From assembly GCA_002964805.2 (NCBI GenBank), contig PUDQ02000085.1, positions 62,001 through 126,000 of the forward strand: DNA of 64,000 nt. The letters are read 5' to 3'. This DNA comes from Trametes villosa. Taxonomy: Eukaryota > Basidiomycota > Agaricomycetes > Polyporales > Polyporaceae. A program made the translations under genes and the position numbers. The first letter of the stretch is position 1. Each line of letters begins with the position of its first letter. A model generated the notes under the pieces. That model was given only the letters and a program-made list of their open reading frames with translations, searched no databases and was not told the DNA's origin. Positions 15,732-25,602 of the stretch are shown in pieces.

Positions 15732-17687
15732 ATGGCTGGGCCCAGCGCTCTCCCCGAACGACCCCAAACCGCACCAGCGCCGGAAAAGAATGTTGAGGAT
15801 AAGAAGAAGCGACCGCCCAGGCGCAAGCGGGCCCGGGGGGCGGAGGGTGCGAGTGGGGAGAACGGTGAAGGCGAGGCTCCGGCTGTAGTCTACAGCACGC
15901 CGTGGCTGGACAAGCTTGGGACGACGGAGTATGAGAGCAAGGAACAGAGGTACGAGTCCATATAGTGTATGCTACCTGTGTGTTGCGTGACCGGACGACT
16001 GCAAACAGGCTGCACGACGAGATCGTAGCATTCTTCGAGTATATGACACCGACGCCGGACGAACGCCACGCGCGCGCGCTGGTGATTGCGCAGGTCATAC
16101 AAGTGGTCAAGAGGAGGCTCCCGACGGCCGCGGTGGACACGTTCGGCAGCGTCGCGCAAGACCTGTATCTTCCCGACGGGTGCGTATATGCGTTCCCCCT
16201 AGTACTCGCGAAACTGACCCTTGTCCGGGTTGGGTCTTCCGTCCAGGGACACGGACCTCGTCATCACGACGCCGTATGCATACGACGACGAGACGAAGAA
16301 GCGGGTGCTCTTCCAGCTCGCCGCGCTGATGCGCAACACAGGCGTCACGGACCGCGTCCAGGTCGTGCACCGCGCCCGCGTGCCGGTCATCTCCTTCCAG
16401 ACCGTGCCGAACCTCGGTAACCTTCCTCGCTACCTTGCACGCACCAGAGAACTGATGCGCTGCCGCCAGGCTCCCTCAAATTAGACATCAGCTTGAACGC
16501 TGCAGACGGCCTGCGCGCGGTGCCTATCCTCCGGGGCTGGTTCGAGCGCATGCCCGCGCTCCGATACCTCGTCCTCGTGCTCAAGAGCCTCCTCTCAAGG
16601 CACGGGCTCAACTCCGCATCGAGCAGCGGGCTCAGCAGCTACGGCCTCATCTGCATCGTCATCAGCTTCCTGCAGCTCAACCCCGCGGGGCGCGCCGAGT
16701 CGTTCGCGGAGCACCCGCTCGAGAACGAGACGCTCGGCGTGCTGCTCATGGACTTCCTGACGTACTACGCGGACGCGTTCCCGTACGAGACGTCGTATGT
16801 ATCTGTCACGAACGCGAAGCTGCTCTCGAAGGAAGAGAAGGGCTGGGCGAATGAAGACCGCCCGGAGAGCCTGTGTATCGAGTGTATGCTCAACCCAGGC
16901 ACGTCGCACTCTGGTTCCGCATCTGGTGGTTGTCGTGCACGTTGTGACATCATGGCGGGTGTGTAGAGAACGACGTTGGCCGGCCGACGAGCAAGATCCG
17001 CACGATCCGCGCGCTGTTCAGGGAGTCTCACGCGCTCATCGAGGCGTACCCGTTCGCGCCGACGCCCGCCCCCCACAACGTCCTCGGCACCATCCTCGGT
17101 GTGTCCGAGTCGGTGAGCACCCCCAATCCCCAACCGCTACCCACTGTGTTGAACACAACTCTCGCTCGCGGCCACAGACACTCGCCCATCGCGCACACAT
17201 AAGGGAAATCGTCACCTCGGGGCGGCTCATGCAGGCGCTGCAGGACGTGCAGAACTCGGGCCCGCCGCCAGGCCCGCCCAACCGCCGGCCCCCACCCTCG
17301 AGCGCGCAGCAGCCGTACCCGCCCCGCCAGTACGCGCGGCCAAATCAGGGCCCACAGAACGGAAGTGGGCCCCCGTATCGGTCCCAGCCCTATGCGCCGG
17401 CACAGCGTGGTGTACCGCCGCCTCCACAGGTACATCGGGGTATGCAGCCGCCTCCACCGGCACACCGGGGTATGCAGCAACATCCACCAGCGCATCATGG
17501 TATACCGCTGCCGCCGCGGCCTAATCAGCACGCACTGCCTATGCGCCCACCGCCTGAGCGCGGAGGGCAGGGCCCGAGTATCGGGTCTCTGAGGGCGGGT
17601 GGTGGGGGAGAAGGTGGGCGGGCGCCGGGTGGAAGACTGCTGGATCGGATAGGCGACGCACAGTCATCGGGGAGGCGTAGAAATTGA
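15732..17687 (+). CDS. Non-canonical poly(A) RNA polymerase (Trf4/Cid14/PAPD5-like)
   Basis: Nucleotidyltransferase expected to oligoadenylate aberrant nuclear RNAs for exosome decay (TRAMP-type complex). Exons are 15732-15949, 16009-16179, 16247-16416, 16470-16898, 16967-17112 and 17178-17687, giving 547 residues. A basic N-terminus is followed by TPWLDKL and the catalytic pocket GS-x10-DTD (Gly119-Ser120, Asp131, Asp133), then the PAP-associated domain with LKSLLSRHGLN and SSYGLICIVISFLQ. The fourth intron only works as GC-AG: exon 4 ending at 16898 joins 16967 to give CMLNPENDVGRPTSK, the conserved NPENDVGR-type segment. The C-terminal 170 residues are Pro/Arg/Gln-rich with imperfect repeats of the form PPPxHRGMQ, probably disordered. 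The family call is strong; which of Trf4 or Trf5 it equals is not decided. Confidence 0.9.
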
Positions 17688-18073
17688 GCCTGTATAGGAG
17701 ATGTTTCTAGGTGAGAAACTCGTGTCATACTACTCTTACTGTCGATTTGTACTGTATGCGGATTGTACTACTGTAGGTTCCCTGACCATTATTCTCATGT
17801 CATCGCTATCTTCACTCTCAGGTGGAGAGCTCCCGTACGCCAGTGTTGTCACGTAGTTTCTGCCCTACTCTGTTCGTTCTCGGCTGCCGTACGGTGGGCT
17901 CTTTCACTTCCATGTCTGCAGGAAGGTCCCCAAGAACTGCTCGCAGCAACCCCCAGCACTAGATGAGGTGTGGTATGCGTCGTCAACTACCCTATCTTAC
18001 ACATCGTACAATCTGGACGCAAGCCTGCGATTTCTTCCCATACAGGATTGAATGTCTGTACAAGCATCCGGTT
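17688..18073. other. Intergenic region between convergent genes
   Basis: The 3' flanks of the poly(A) polymerase (+) and GH20 (-) genes meet here. I see no gene and no structured element. Confidence 0.5.
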
Positions 18074-20203
18074 TCATGCGCCTAATGTTAGCCTGACGTC
18101 TCTGATTACTCCCCTAAACCCTTCTCCGCCAATGACTTGCGAAGGCGCGGCGAAAGACATGTTGCCCAACGCCATATACTCGCCCCAGATATCCATGAGC
18201 GTGCTCCAGTAGCGCGGATGCGCCTCGTCGCCGTCGACGACGGCATAGGTGTATTCGCGCGTCGCGTGGATATCGATAGTCGTGAACCGGTTTGAAGGGA
18301 GGATATAGCCAAGCGCATACAGCTGCCCGGTAGCTTCGAATGTGAGGTTCGCGACGTGCAGCTTCGAGTCCGCCCCGGAGAACAGGACGCCCGTGTTAGG
18401 CTCTCGTGCATCGGGCTTCACCTGGAACGAGAGCGTGTACGGCGGACCGACCGACGAGATTCCAGTGTTGAACGATGAAGGGATAGGCGCGGCTCGCGCG
18501 AACACAACGTTGCCGTGAGAAGGGTGGACGACGCGGTTGAGGTTCTGCCCGGGCGCCGCGGCGTTCAGTAGCGGGTACGCTGCGTTGAACTGCGCGTGCG
18601 ATAGTTCCGTGGAACGCATACCGCTGCCCGCCCACGCCTTCTCGCCGAACGCCGCGGCGGAGCGCGCGAGCTGGTAGTACGCCTCGAGCGCCGTCGTCGC
18701 GTTATTACCCCAGTCGTTCCACAGCGCGAAGAGCGCGCCGCGCAGGCCTCGCGCGTCCGGGCGCGTGTTGTTCGTCGCGTCCGTGTGCGAGAAGACGTTC
18801 GGTGCCCAGCCCCCTCCCCCGGGCGCGCCCGCCCAGAGGAGGTCCTCGTCGAGCTCCTGCGGGAACTGGCCGCCATCGGAGGTCTTGCCGTCGAGGTAGA
18901 GGAAGGCCTGCTCGGAGTTGATCACGCGGTAGCCTTGCGCGAGGAGCTGCGCGGGGATCGTGTCCCCGGGAAAGTCCCAGTGCTGTATAGTGACTGCGGT
19001 GGAGACAGCCATCGTCTTGCTAGGCTCGCGCGTGCCCCAGATGCGGATCGCCTTGCGGGCGGTGGACGCGATGTGGCCCGCCATGGTGTTCACGAAGGAG
19101 ATGTAGTCATCTGCGAGCGCGGCGTCGTACTCGTCTGCGCCGATCGAGACCTCGGGCGCGGAGAACCAGGGGAGGAACTCGTCCCAAATGGACTTGATGG
19201 TGGGGATCGTGTCCGGATGCGAGAGATTGAGGTGGTCGGGCGCGCCAGCCTCCATGAGCTCCGGCTTCCACTGGTTGATGACGAGCGAGTGCCCTGGAGT
19301 GTCGATCTCAGGGATGACGGTGACGCCGTGCTTGGTGCAAGTGTCCTGCATCTTCAGGAACTCCTCCTTCGTCCAGCTTTCGTTCCTCCTCGGGACCAGC
19401 CCCTCGAGCGGGGAACCTGAAGGCGGCTGGAAGCGGAACGCAGCATACAGGTGCTTCCAGCCTTCGTTTCCGTCGCCATACAGGAATGCGGGGTTCCAGA
19501 GGTTGTCGGATGCGTGCAGATGCAGCTCGTTTAACTTGAAGAATGAAGCGTAGATACAGAGGTCGCCTGCGAAGAAGTCAGCATGAACGTCGCATGGATG
19601 CAGCATGCATGGGGAAAGCTCACTTAGGAAGGAGGTTTCGTACCAATGTCTTCCTGCATCGAGCATGAAACCGCGCACTTCCCAGCCCGGAGAGTCGGTG
19701 ACATTTCCCGCAGGCAGAGACACAATCTTCACGCCTTTGGCTAGCTGTAGGGCCACCTGTTGTAGAAGAGTGCGTGTACCCCACCAGACCCCAAGGGGAG
19801 CGGAGCTCTGGATGGTCACCGAGTTGTAAGCTATCACGATGTTGTAGCCCTCGTCAGTAGGTTCTCCATTGTACAAGGTGTAGTTAAGAGCTGGGTCCAG
19901 AGCGAGATAGATCGTAGGTATGTTGCTATTCGGGGTAACCGGAGACGAGGAGAGCGGTGCGTGACCGATGTATGGCACGACATCTTTGAGATCGTCCCGA
20001 AACGTGTGCGCGAAGTCGAGGAGGGACGGGGTGCCGCGACTGGCGTGCTTGCTGTCGACAACAATCTGCACTGAGGATGACAGCTCAAATGAGCCATGTG
20101 AGGGGACGAAGGATGCGACCGAGGGTATTTGTGGCTCAAGACTACCACGGACGGCCTTCGAGCACGCCGCGAGGATCGGGAGGAGGGCTGCTCTGAGCAG
20201 CAT
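18074..20203 (-). CDS. Secreted GH20 family glycosidase (beta-N-acetylhexosaminidase-like)
   Basis: Predicted to remove terminal N-acetylhexosamine from chitin-like or glycan substrates outside the cell. Exons are 19624-20203 and 18074-19566, giving 690 residues. The 57-nt intron is a multiple of three without an in-frame stop, so the unspliced frame also runs through (709 residues). The splice gives SFLSDLCIYASFFKLNELHLHASDN, as expected for the family. A signal peptide covers roughly residues 1-20. A GH20b-like N-terminal domain precedes the barrel with VIPEIDTPGHS and the catalytic Asp-Glu pair in SIGADEYDA (Asp338, Glu339). This motif differs from the GGDE of typical fungal hexosaminidases and recalls the bacterial lacto-N-biosidase branch as I remember it. 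The last 150 residues look like a concanavalin-type beta-sandwich. Several N-glycosylation sequons are present. Substrate is uncertain. Confidence 0.85.
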   Translation of the reverse strand: MLLRAALLPILAACSKAVRGSLEPQIPSVASFVPSHGSFELSSSVQIVVDSKHASRGTPSLLDFAHTFRDDLKDVVPYIGHAPLSSSPVTPNSNIPTIYLALDPALNYTLYNGEPTDEGYNIVIAYNSVTIQSSAPLGVWWGTRTLLQQVALQLAKGVKIVSLPAGNVTDSPGWEVRGFMLDAGRHWYETSFLSELSPCMLHPCDVHADFFAGDLCIYASFFKLNELHLHASDNLWNPAFLYGDGNEGWKHLYAAFRFQPPSGSPLEGLVPRRNESWTKEEFLKMQDTCTKHGVTVIPEIDTPGHSLVINQWKPELMEAGAPDHLNLSHPDTIPTIKSIWDEFLPWFSAPEVSIGADEYDAALADDYISFVNTMAGHIASTARKAIRIWGTREPSKTMAVSTAVTIQHWDFPGDTIPAQLLAQGYRVINSEQAFLYLDGKTSDGGQFPQELDEDLLWAGAPGGGGWAPNVFSHTDATNNTRPDARGLRGALFALWNDWGNNATTALEAYYQLARSAAAFGEKAWAGSGMRSTELSHAQFNAAYPLLNAAAPGQNLNRVVHPSHGNVVFARAAPIPSSFNTGISSVGPPYTLSFQVKPDAREPNTGVLFSGADSKLHVANLTFEATGQLYALGYILPSNRFTTIDIHATREYTYAVVDGDEAHPRYWSTLMDIWGEYMALGNMSFAAPSQVIGGEGFRGVIRDVRLTLGA

Positions 20204-20776
20204 TTTCCCAGAGGACTCGGGAGCAGTCGACCCAAGATAGATAGCCTATGTTGCTGCTGAATAGGTGGTCAGTATTTTCAGCAACACGGAGTCAACCACG
20301 CTGCTCACCCAGGTGTTCGGTGGCGGTCCTGTGCAGTACGAAGGAGGTGGAAACGCTTCACTGAGCTCTTCTTGTTTGTGCCGTATTCATAGTACTCGCT
20401 TATCGCAATCGAGAAGACCACGCGGGGGTCAGTTCGGATTGCATATCTCTCACTTACAGGAGTTTCCATGCCTCAGTACTCTCGAAGAAACGAAGGCCAT
20501 GTGATGCATGATGACGGTAAAAGCGATCAACGAAGGCGCCTTAACGCCTCCATAGACACCGAACGGGCCGGCGCATCTTCGGACGATACAACGCGCCGCC
20601 GCGGCGGAAGTTGCGCGACGGTCACCGCCAGCGCATACGTTCTGCAGAACGGTCAGCTGCTGCTGGCGTGATGCATCCCTCCCGTACACAATATATAAGC
20701 GAAGGGCGGGCGGGACGTGAAGAGCCAGGCCGAGCCCGCCCACCCCGCTGAGCTCAACGTTTCCCGTTTACGCACC
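20204..20776. promoter_or_regulatory. Divergent promoter region: GH20 / SGNH esterase, with a TATA box
   Basis: The 573 bp interval serves two divergent secreted-enzyme genes. A clear TATATAA at 20692-20698 lies about 80 bp before the esterase ATG at 20777. This places transcription start near 20720-20730 and argues against the upstream in-frame ATG at 20717 as the start codon. Confidence 0.6.
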
Positions 20777-22155
20777 ATGCTGGTCGCTCGCCTGTCCTTC
20801 GTTCTTCTGAGCGCCGTCTCCTTCGCGTTCGGCCATGTCGTGAGCGAGAGGCGCGCTGACTCCCACCCCGCGGGTCACTGGATCGCCGCGTGGGCGTCGA
20901 TGCCCCAGCTGACGGAGTCCGCGAACCTGCCGAACCCGCCGTTCAACACGACCGGGCGCGTCTTCAACAACAGCACCATCCGCCAGACGATTCACGTCAC
21001 AGCCACCTCCTCCAACATCCGCCTGCGCATCTCGAACGCGTTCGGCACGGCGAGCCTCCCCATCACCGCGGTGACCGTCGCGCGTCCGTTCGGCGGCGTC
21101 CCGGGCGTCCCTGCGATCGACAGCAGCACGCTGAAGACGCTGACGTTCAGTGGGTCGCCGTCGTTCACGATCCCGAACGGTGCTCTCGTGGTCTCGGATC
21201 CGGTCGACTTCGACATCAAGGCGGGGACGGAGCTGAGCGTCAGCATCTTCCTTGCGAACGGGCAGGTCACCAACGACATCACGAGCCACCCCGGGAGCAG
21301 GACTACGAGCTGGTTCACGTTCGGCAACCAGGTCGCGGCTGCGAACTTGACCGGACCATCGCTGCAAAACGTCGCACACTGGTTAGTCACCCGCACCTGC
21401 ACAAATTGTCCGTTCGCTCACCTTTCTGCAGGTTCTTCATCAGCACCCTAGACGCGTGGGTCCCGCAGACGCAGCGCACCGTCGCGTTTGTTGGCGACAG
21501 CATCACCGACGGCCGTGGCAGCGACGACAACAAGAACAACCGTTGGCCAGACCTCCTCTTCGCGCGCGTACAGTCTTCCAAGGACTCCGCACTCAACACT
21601 CTCGCGTTCGCGAACCAGGCTGCTGGCGGAAACCGCATCCTCGCAGACGGCCTTGGCCCGAACGCGCTCGGCCGCTTCGACCGCGATGTGCTCTCGCAGC
21701 CGGGGGTCCGCTACGTCGTCGTCTTCGAGGGCGTGAACGACATCGGCGTCGCCGCGCCCACGCAAGCCGCGCAGACGGCCATCGGGGACGCGGTCATCGG
21801 CGCGCTGAAGCAGTTCATCCTTCGCGCCCACACCGCGGGCCTTCCCATCTTCGGCGCGACGATTACGCCGTTCAGCGCGCCGAACTTCGATGCGACGATA
21901 CAGGCGTACTCGAGCCCCGTGCGCGAGGCGACGCGCCAGCGCGTGAACACCTTCATCCGGACGAGCGGGGAGTTCGACGGGGTGATCGACTTCGACGCGG
22001 TCGTGCGCAACGCGTCGGCGCCGAGCCAGCTCAAGGGCGACTTCAACTCGGGCGACTTCTTGCACCCCAACGTCGCGGGCTACACGGCGATGGCAAACGC
22101 GTTCCCCATTGAGCTCTTCAAGGAGTTCCAGGACGGCGTCGATGGGTTCAACTGA
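20777..22155 (+). CDS. Secreted SGNH/GDSL hydrolase (esterase/lipase type)
   Basis: A serine esterase of the SGNH superfamily, probably extracellular. Exons are 20777-21381 and 21432-22155, giving 442 residues. The start at 20777 gives a good signal peptide (hydrophobic residues 3-18) and follows a TATA box by 80 bp; an ATG at 20717 is in frame but too close to the TATA. An N-terminal beta-sandwich-like region (WIAAWASMPQL, then IRQTIHVTATSSNIRLRISNAFG) precedes the catalytic domain. The blocks are GDSITDG with nucleophile Ser225, an oxyanion Gly in AAGGNR, GVNDIG with the Asn, and GDFLHPN with Asp410 and His413. The two-part arrangement with an N-terminal WxAxW start is typical of fungal and actinobacterial GDSL esterases annotated as SGNH hydrolase-type. 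The natural substrate cannot be read from sequence. Confidence 0.92.
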
Positions 22156-22864
22156 AGCTAGGGAGGGGCTCTGCGTGAAGCGCAGATATACGCTGATGCG
22201 ATGTAACAAAATCCCCGTTCGCGGGAACGTACCGCATATAGGCGGCTTATAAGACCGAAATCTCGATACCTTGACATGTTTCTTTGCATAGCATGCCCTG
22301 GGTAGTGAAAAGGCCTCAGAAGTCGCCTGAACCTGACCCTTTCTCTATTCAGGTACGCGTTACCTGTCAGTATAGAGAAAATGAATGCATTTCGACACCT
22401 AAGATATTGATACTCACCACTATCGCACCTCTAAACGACAGAGGCCTTCTACAAGCACTATGTCACGGTATGAGATGTGTCTAACGGGCGAGCAGAGGGG
22501 TGCGGTGTCGTAGTTTGTGCTCCTTGGAACGAAGTTGTTGCAGCGGCCAAAGTCGTCGGCCACAGGCTGAGTATGTTTCACTACGAAATGAGAACAGTCC
22601 AGCAGGTTTTAGACCGCATGTCTGCAGGTATGTCTACAGAGGTTCGTAGCGGTGGAATGGATTGAAGGCAAAGGAGAGCAAGCTGGCGGGTACCTGCCGC
22701 CGCGGGTCTGTGCTGCCAGGGACGTGCTGTACCCGATCGAGATCTGCGGCCCTGTCCCCGAGCACGTGGCTTTCGCCTGCAAAAAAGTAGCAAGCGCCCG
22801 TCGCTCGCACGGAAACGCTCGCTCTCGCCGGCGGACATCCTCCTCCCACTCCCCTTCTACAGCC
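22156..22864. other. Intergenic region with a strong hairpin
   Basis: No gene is seen. A 41-nt inverted repeat at 22340-22380 pairs TTTCTCTAT with ATAGAGAAA and CAGGTA with TACCTG around a five-base loop. The remainder is the 3' flank of the esterase gene and the promoter of Nog2. Confidence 0.5.
22340..22380. repeat. Interrupted inverted repeat (hairpin)
   Basis: The outer arms 22340-22348 and 22372-22380 are perfect 9-bp complements. The inner arms 22350-22355 and 22361-22366 are perfect 6-bp complements. A small asymmetric internal loop separates them. Function unknown; it lies about 190 bp downstream of the esterase stop codon. Confidence 0.6.
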
Positions 22865-25250
22865 ATGGCTCCCACAAAGAAAACGCCGTCTGGCTCGAAA
22901 TCGAGGTCGTCGACCTCCGACATCCACATCAAGAAGACGAAGGGCGAGAACTTCTACCGCGATGCCAAAACGGTCAACCGGCTGAAGATGCTCAGCGGCG
23001 GCAAGGCCGTCCGCGACAAGAACGGGAACATCATACAGGCTGCTGCGTTCCAGAAGGGAGAGGACGAGACGAAGCCTGGACGGGTTGCGCCGGACCGGAG
23101 ATGGTTTGGTGCGTTCCATTCAATGCAGGAGTTCTTGTCGGCGGAGAGTGCTAAATCCTTGTGCAGGAAACACCAGGGTGATTTCTCAGACTGCCCTGGA
23201 CCACTTCCGGACAAGCCTTGCGTCGAAGCAAAATGACCCCTACTCTGTCCTGCTCCGTCAGAATAAGCTGCCGATGGCGCTTCTGGACGATGCTGCCAAC
23301 CCCAATACCCGCAAGGTATGTCAATGCCTGGCTGCGATGGGAATCTACCCCTTATGCATGCCCGGTTGGTAGCGGACACACATTGTCGAAACGGAGCCCT
23401 TCAAGGATACTTTCGGCCCCAAAGCGCAGCGCAAAAAGCCCAGGCTAGATGTCGGCACCTTTGAGGAGCTCGGGAAGCTCAGTGCCGCCGCGGCCGAGGA
23501 GGTTGAGGACGCCGCACAAGCTGAGGCGGATGCAGGTGTGGCTCTATGGTACTGTTGACAAACCTTTCGCTCATGATTTGCTGTGCAGCTCCTGTAGCCT
23601 CGACGTCGATGTCCAATGCCGTCGGTTTCGAGACGCACGCCGATATCATCGAGCCCATTTACGCGAAGGGGACATCTCGTCGGATTTACGGCGAGCTGTA
23701 CAAGGTGATCGACTCGTCAGACGTGGTAATCCATGTCATCGACGCCCGGGATCCTCTGGGCACGCTTTGTGAGTCGGTCCTGGAGTACATCCGCAAGGAG
23801 AAAGCGCACAAGCAGGTCGTGCTCGTTATCAACAAGTGCGACTTGGTGCCCAACTGGGTTACCGTGAGTGTGGTCCTCCTCTGTTAAACATTGCGATACC
23901 GATCCCGCACCAACAGGCTCGTTATATCCAACACCTCACCCCGAGATACCCTACCCTGGCCTTCCATGCGTCCCCGAACCACTCTTTCGGCAAGGGCTCG
24001 CTCATCCAGCTGCTCCGCCAGTTCTCCCAGCTGCACTCCGACAAGAAGCAGATCTCGGTCGGTTTCGTCGGTTACCCGAACGTAGGTAAGAGCAGTGTCA
24101 TCAACACGCTCAAGAGCAGCAAGGTCTGCACCGTTGCCCCTGTCCCCGGCGAGACCAAGGTTCGTCGTATCTTCTTCGACCATCCGTATCAGGCGTCCTA
24201 ACAACAAGGACCGTAGGTCTGGCAATACATCACACTCACGAAGCGCATCTACCTCATCGACTGCCCCGGTATCGTCCCGACGTCCGCCAAGGACTCGCAG
24301 ACGTCGACCGTGCTCAAGGGCGTCGTCCGCGTCGAGGCGCTCGCCACGCCCTCCGAGCACATCCCCGCGCTCATGGAGCGCGTGAAGCCGATCTACCTCG
24401 CGCGCACGTACGGCGTCCCACTGCCCGACGCGGACGAGCCGGGCCGCGCGTGGCCGTACGAGACGTTCCTCGACAAGCTCGCGCGGATGAAGGGCCGGCT
24501 GCTCAAGGGCGGTGAGCCGGACCTCGAGGCGGTCGCGAAGATCCTGCTGAGCGACTGGGTGCGCGGCCGCATCCCATTCTTCGTGCCCCCGCCGGAGCGC
24601 ACGGAGGAGCTGAACCGCGCGGAGGCGAAGAAGGCGAAGATCGAGAGCGCGAAGGCAAAGGGCAAGGGCAAGGCGAAGGCGGCCGCGCCCGCGGAGGACG
24701 AGAACCCGCATGCGATCGGGGTGAAGCAGAACCTGGGCTCGATCATGCAGAAGAACTCGTTCGTCGGCGAGGACGTGCGGCCGCTGGATGACGAGGAGGC
24801 GGGCGTCGAGGGTGCGGACGAGGAGGCGGAGGTTTCGGAGGAAGGCGCCGAGGAGGGTGAGGATGAAGAAGAGGAGGCGCTGGGCTGGAACGACGTGTTC
24901 AAGGGCGATGCTGCGCAGAAGGCCGATGAGGAGGATGAGGACGAAGGCGAGGACCGGGCGACGACGGTCTTCAGCAATGTCAGCGACGACGAGTCTGATG
25001 ATGACGCTGCCGTTCCGGCTGCTGATGAGTCTACACGACCTCAGAAAGAGCCGCGCATGAAGACGAACAAGGTACGCTTCTGTTTGAGTACATGTGCTGG
25101 CCTTGCTTACCTCTTCGCGACGCATTGTAGAAAAAGGCGTCCAACTTCTACTCGACCGCGAACGTCAAGAACAAGAACCGCGAGAAGGCTGCCGTTATGC
25201 GTTCCCTCCGCGGCGCAAAAGGCGAACGCAAGAGCAAGAAGAAGGCGTAG
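22865..25250 (+). CDS. NOG2: Nucleolar GTP-binding protein 2 (Nog2/Nug2), pre-60S assembly GTPase
   Basis: GTPase that acts on nucleoplasmic pre-60S particles before export. Exons are 22865-23108, 23167-23315, 23373-23535, 23589-23863, 23917-24159, 24217-25071 and 25131-25250, giving 682 residues. The N-terminus carries the NGP1NT block ([15 protein letters not shown], then [10 protein letters not shown]). The GTPase domain is circularly permuted as expected: G4 NKCDLVP (about residue 266) precedes the P-loop GYPNVGKSS (about residue 330) and G3 DCPG (about residue 373). The acidic C-terminal third (Glu/Asp runs from about residue 505) ends in a lysine-rich tail. The start at 22865 follows a CT-rich leader and gives the canonical [10 protein letters not shown] opening. 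All splice sites are GT-AG. Confidence 0.96.
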
Positions 25251-25602
25251 TCAGCTTGTATCTTCACCAGTGCTGCATGTATCATGGGCCTAGCGTACAT
25301 TCTGTCATCCATTGGTTAGATAGACGTCCCTTGGCGTCTTTCTCTGCACTCCAGTCCATATCCTCTACTAGCATAACGCCCGACATAAGAGCATGTACCC
25401 TTGAACTGCTCGTAGGATGTCTCCGTGGCAATGAACGATCTTGAAGAGTTGCCAAAGAGGGACGAATGTATTGGTTCGCGAGAGCCACGCGGTCGCTTCC
25501 CCAAATTGAGAGCGCGCGGAGATGGGCCGAGGAATCCGGACCGCTCTCCCTGAGTGCTTTCACTCATCGCGTCTCTCCACCCCTCGCCCTTCCACATCTC
25601 TC
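25251..25602. other. Short intergenic region
   Basis: Tandem-oriented genes flank this 352 bp. I see no gene or clear core promoter motif. Confidence 0.45.

Noticed and set aside
23884..25125. 413-residue minus-strand open frame opposite Nog2
   Set aside because: It is the antisense shadow of the Nog2 exons; its Arg/Leu/Val-rich composition is what GC-rich coding DNA gives on the other strand.
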